Shown piece by piece: positions 5,863 to 6,784 of a stretch of 6,784 nucleotides of DNA. The notes under the pieces are model-generated. The model was given only the letters and a program-made list of their open reading frames with translations, did no database searches and was not told the DNA's origin. The position numbers and the translations under genes were made by a program. Numbering within the stretch: the stretch's first letter is position 1; each line of letters starts with the position of its first letter. Location of the stretch: NCBI GenBank assembly GCA_030066455.1, contig JASJBQ010000259.1, positions 1-6,784 of the forward strand. Reading direction: 5' to 3'. This DNA comes from Desulfobacterales bacterium (GTDB lineage: Bacteria > Desulfobacterota > Desulfobacteria > Desulfobacterales > UBA5852).

Positions 5863-6067
5863 ACATAAAAAAAACAACAACGAAGAAAAGCATCAAAAAA
5901 TATATAAAAATCAATATAATAAGGTTTCATGTGAAAATGTAGAGAATCTCGACACGTGTGTAGTGAATTGCAACAGCCGGCGATCGATGTCGTCTGTCCG
6001 TCGCGATGAGGTCGGAATAAATGATAAGACGGATCCAAGCCCAAAGATCGATCAGAGGTTGTTCAAA
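5863..6067. other. AT-rich intergenic region without a gene
   Basis: The first 80 bases are A-rich with several A-runs (about 5867-5922), which could bend DNA upstream of the activator array. A TATAAT hexamer is present at 5915-5920 on the plus strand but has no -35 partner at the right distance. A small palindrome, TTTCA-TG-TGAAA, lies at 5925-5936. A 63-residue minus-strand frame (6044-5853) has no ribosome binding site and a low-complexity, Phe-rich end, so it is not called. No RNA gene is recognised. Confidence 0.45.
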
Positions 6068-6096
6068 TTGACATGCTTTTGATTCTTTCTTAACTA
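6068..6096 (+). promoter_or_regulatory. Possible sigma-70-type promoter for the lytic transglycosylase gene
   Basis: An exact TTGACA (6068-6073) is followed, 16-17 nt later, by TTAACT or TAACTA (6090-6096), a poor -10 match. It would leave a leader of about 215 nt that runs through the dispersed repeat copy. The perfect -35 is the main support. Confidence 0.35.
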
Positions 6097-6106
6097 AGGC
6101 TCGTCA

Positions 6107-6241
6107 AGAAATGGTAGATTTTGGTTCCGGCCAAGCCCTCAGCGTTATTGAAACCGCAGGCGCCGTTAGGCTGCGTCGCGGATATGAAAAACGCGACAAC
6201 GCCGGCCGGGGCCGAAAGATACCTTTGTTGGAAGGGCACGA
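6107..6241 (-). repeat. Dispersed GC-rich repeat, copy 2 (inverted relative to copy 1)
   Basis: Read on the minus strand, this stretch aligns with 6-134 of the plus strand: CGTGCC at one end, then a CGG-CCC-GG-CGGCGTT block, TTTTT, CGACG-AGC, GCCTGCGG, CGCTG, CTTG and CTACC. Identity is about 70% by eye. Unlike copy 1 it keeps an open minus-strand frame through the matching part, but there is no sign that it is a gene. It fills most of the space between the possible promoter and the lytic transglycosylase gene. Confidence 0.55.
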
Positions 6242-6304
6242 ACAAGGCGGAAGGTGTGGGCGCAATGTCGGCATCGCCCTGATAGGGAGATTGAAGATCC
6301 ATGT

Positions 6305-6310
6305 GAGGAG
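6305..6310 (+). promoter_or_regulatory. Ribosome binding site of the lytic transglycosylase gene
   Basis: GAGGAG lies 10 nt before the ATG at 6321 and 4 nt before an in-frame GTG at 6315. The frame is open upstream to 6072, with an ATG at 6111, but only a start near 6321 puts the signal peptide at the N terminus. Confidence 0.6.
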
Positions 6311-6320
6311 AGACGTGACC

Positions 6321-6784
6321 ATGGCTGTCAGACATAGTGGCTGGATCATCCTTTTGGTGATCGTGGGGTTGGCGCCCAATCCGACCGGGGCCCAGACGGA
6401 GCGGCTGGACTTGGTTCGTGCGGTGCGTTTGGAGAGCCCGATCGATTTTTGCGGGGAGCCCGTGCCGACCGGCGACGCTGCGGTGGCCGAGCGTTTCGAG
6501 AAGGAGATGCTGCTTTCGCTTTGGGATCGTGATCAGGCTGTTCTGTGGTTGAAACGTTCCACCCGGTATCTGCCGATCATCGAGAAGTTTTTGGCCGAGG
6601 CCGGGATGCCCGACGACCTCAAATACGTCGCCGTTGCCGAGAGCGCTCTCCGGCCCCATGCCGGATCTCCCAAAGGGGCAATCGGATTCTGGCAGTTTCT
6701 GGCCGATACGGGGCGCAAGTACGGCTTACGAATCGACAGCCGCATCGATGAGCGGCGAAGCCTGAAGGCCTCAACGCGTGCCGC
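6321..6784 (+). CDS. Lytic transglycosylase, SLT/MltD-like (3' end beyond window)
   Basis: The first 154 residues of a murein-cleaving enzyme are visible. It cuts the MurNAc-GlcNAc bond of peptidoglycan in the periplasm and forms 1,6-anhydroMurNAc ends. A signal peptide covers residues 1-24 (MAVRH, a hydrophobic core, then TGA-Q); no lipobox cysteine is seen. The SLT (GH23) domain begins near residue 80. The catalytic glutamate is E107 in AVAESAL, followed by GAIGFWQF (119-126) and DERRS (143-147), a pattern typical of MltD-type enzymes. C-terminal LysM repeats, common in MltD, cannot be judged because the gene is cut by the window end. It is divergent from the tmc cluster and has no evident functional link to it. 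Confidence 0.9.
   Translation, partial: MAVRHSGWIILLVIVGLAPNPTGAQTERLDLVRAVRLESPIDFCGEPVPTGDAAVAERFEKEMLLSLWDRDQAVLWLKRSTRYLPIIEKFLAEAGMPDDLKYVAVAESALRPHAGSPKGAIGFWQFLADTGRKYGLRIDSRIDERRSLKASTRA

Noticed and set aside
5915..5920. TATAAT as a plus-strand promoter -10 element
   Set aside because: No acceptable -35 lies 16-18 nt upstream, and TATAAT is expected by chance in this AT-rich stretch.
6184..6282. Small plus-strand frame of 32 codons inside and beyond repeat copy 2
   Set aside because: No ribosome binding site; it mostly reflects the repeat element rather than an independent gene.
6111..6320. In-frame N-terminal extension of the lytic transglycosylase from ATG at 6111
   Set aside because: The extension is Arg/Gly-rich, overlaps the dispersed repeat, and would bury the signal peptide 70 residues inside the protein.
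6090..6659. 189-codon minus-strand open frame
   Set aside because: It is antisense to the lytic transglycosylase SLT domain and passes through the dispersed repeat; no coding features of its own.

Overview
The window most likely comes from a sulfate-reducing deltaproteobacterium (Desulfobacterota), probably close to Desulfosarcina or Desulfobacteraceae. This rests on gene content: a complete set of genes for the Tmc transmembrane redox complex (tetraheme cytochrome c3, CCG-domain iron-sulfur protein, membrane cytochrome b, tryptophan-rich repeat protein), which is typical of sulfate reducers. The species assignment is inference.

Layout. Positions 1-302 hold no convincing gene; they contain a GC-rich dispersed repeat copy (about 6-134) and a strong hairpin (248-287). 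From 5700 down to 303 six genes lie on the minus strand in this order: a GcvH-like protein (5700-4705), tmcD (4515-3235), tmcC (3221-2562), tmcB (2525-1185), tmcA (1130-741) and a single-domain response regulator (653-303). Positions 5701-6320 are intergenic and partly AT-rich. On the minus strand they carry an essentially perfect sigma-54 promoter (5756-5741). Upstream of it is an array of three related TCTTAAnnTAnA motifs with a perfect 10-bp dyad, a good candidate enhancer for a sigma-54 activator. The same stretch holds a second, inverted copy of the dispersed repeat (about 6107-6241). From 6321 a plus-strand lytic transglycosylase gene runs off the end of the window.

How the genes work together. 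The model, from known Tmc biology, is that periplasmic TmcA takes electrons from hydrogenase or formate dehydrogenase through type I cytochrome c3. It passes them through membrane cytochrome TmcC to cytoplasmic TmcB, whose two [4Fe-4S] sites and CCG domains resemble heterodisulfide reductase HdrD. TmcD is a soluble repeat protein of unknown mechanism. The GcvH-like protein and the response regulator bracket the complex and suggest regulation or an undefined accessory function.

The most interesting points are: (1) sigma-54 control with an iterated upstream motif; (2) a GcvH-like protein that keeps the H-protein fold signature but seems to have lost the lipoyl-lysine; (3) a D-C-B-A order, opposite to the A-B-C-D order I recall for Desulfovibrio; (4) a terminator-like hairpin between tmcB and tmcA; (5) diverged repeat copies in opposite orientation flanking the whole locus.
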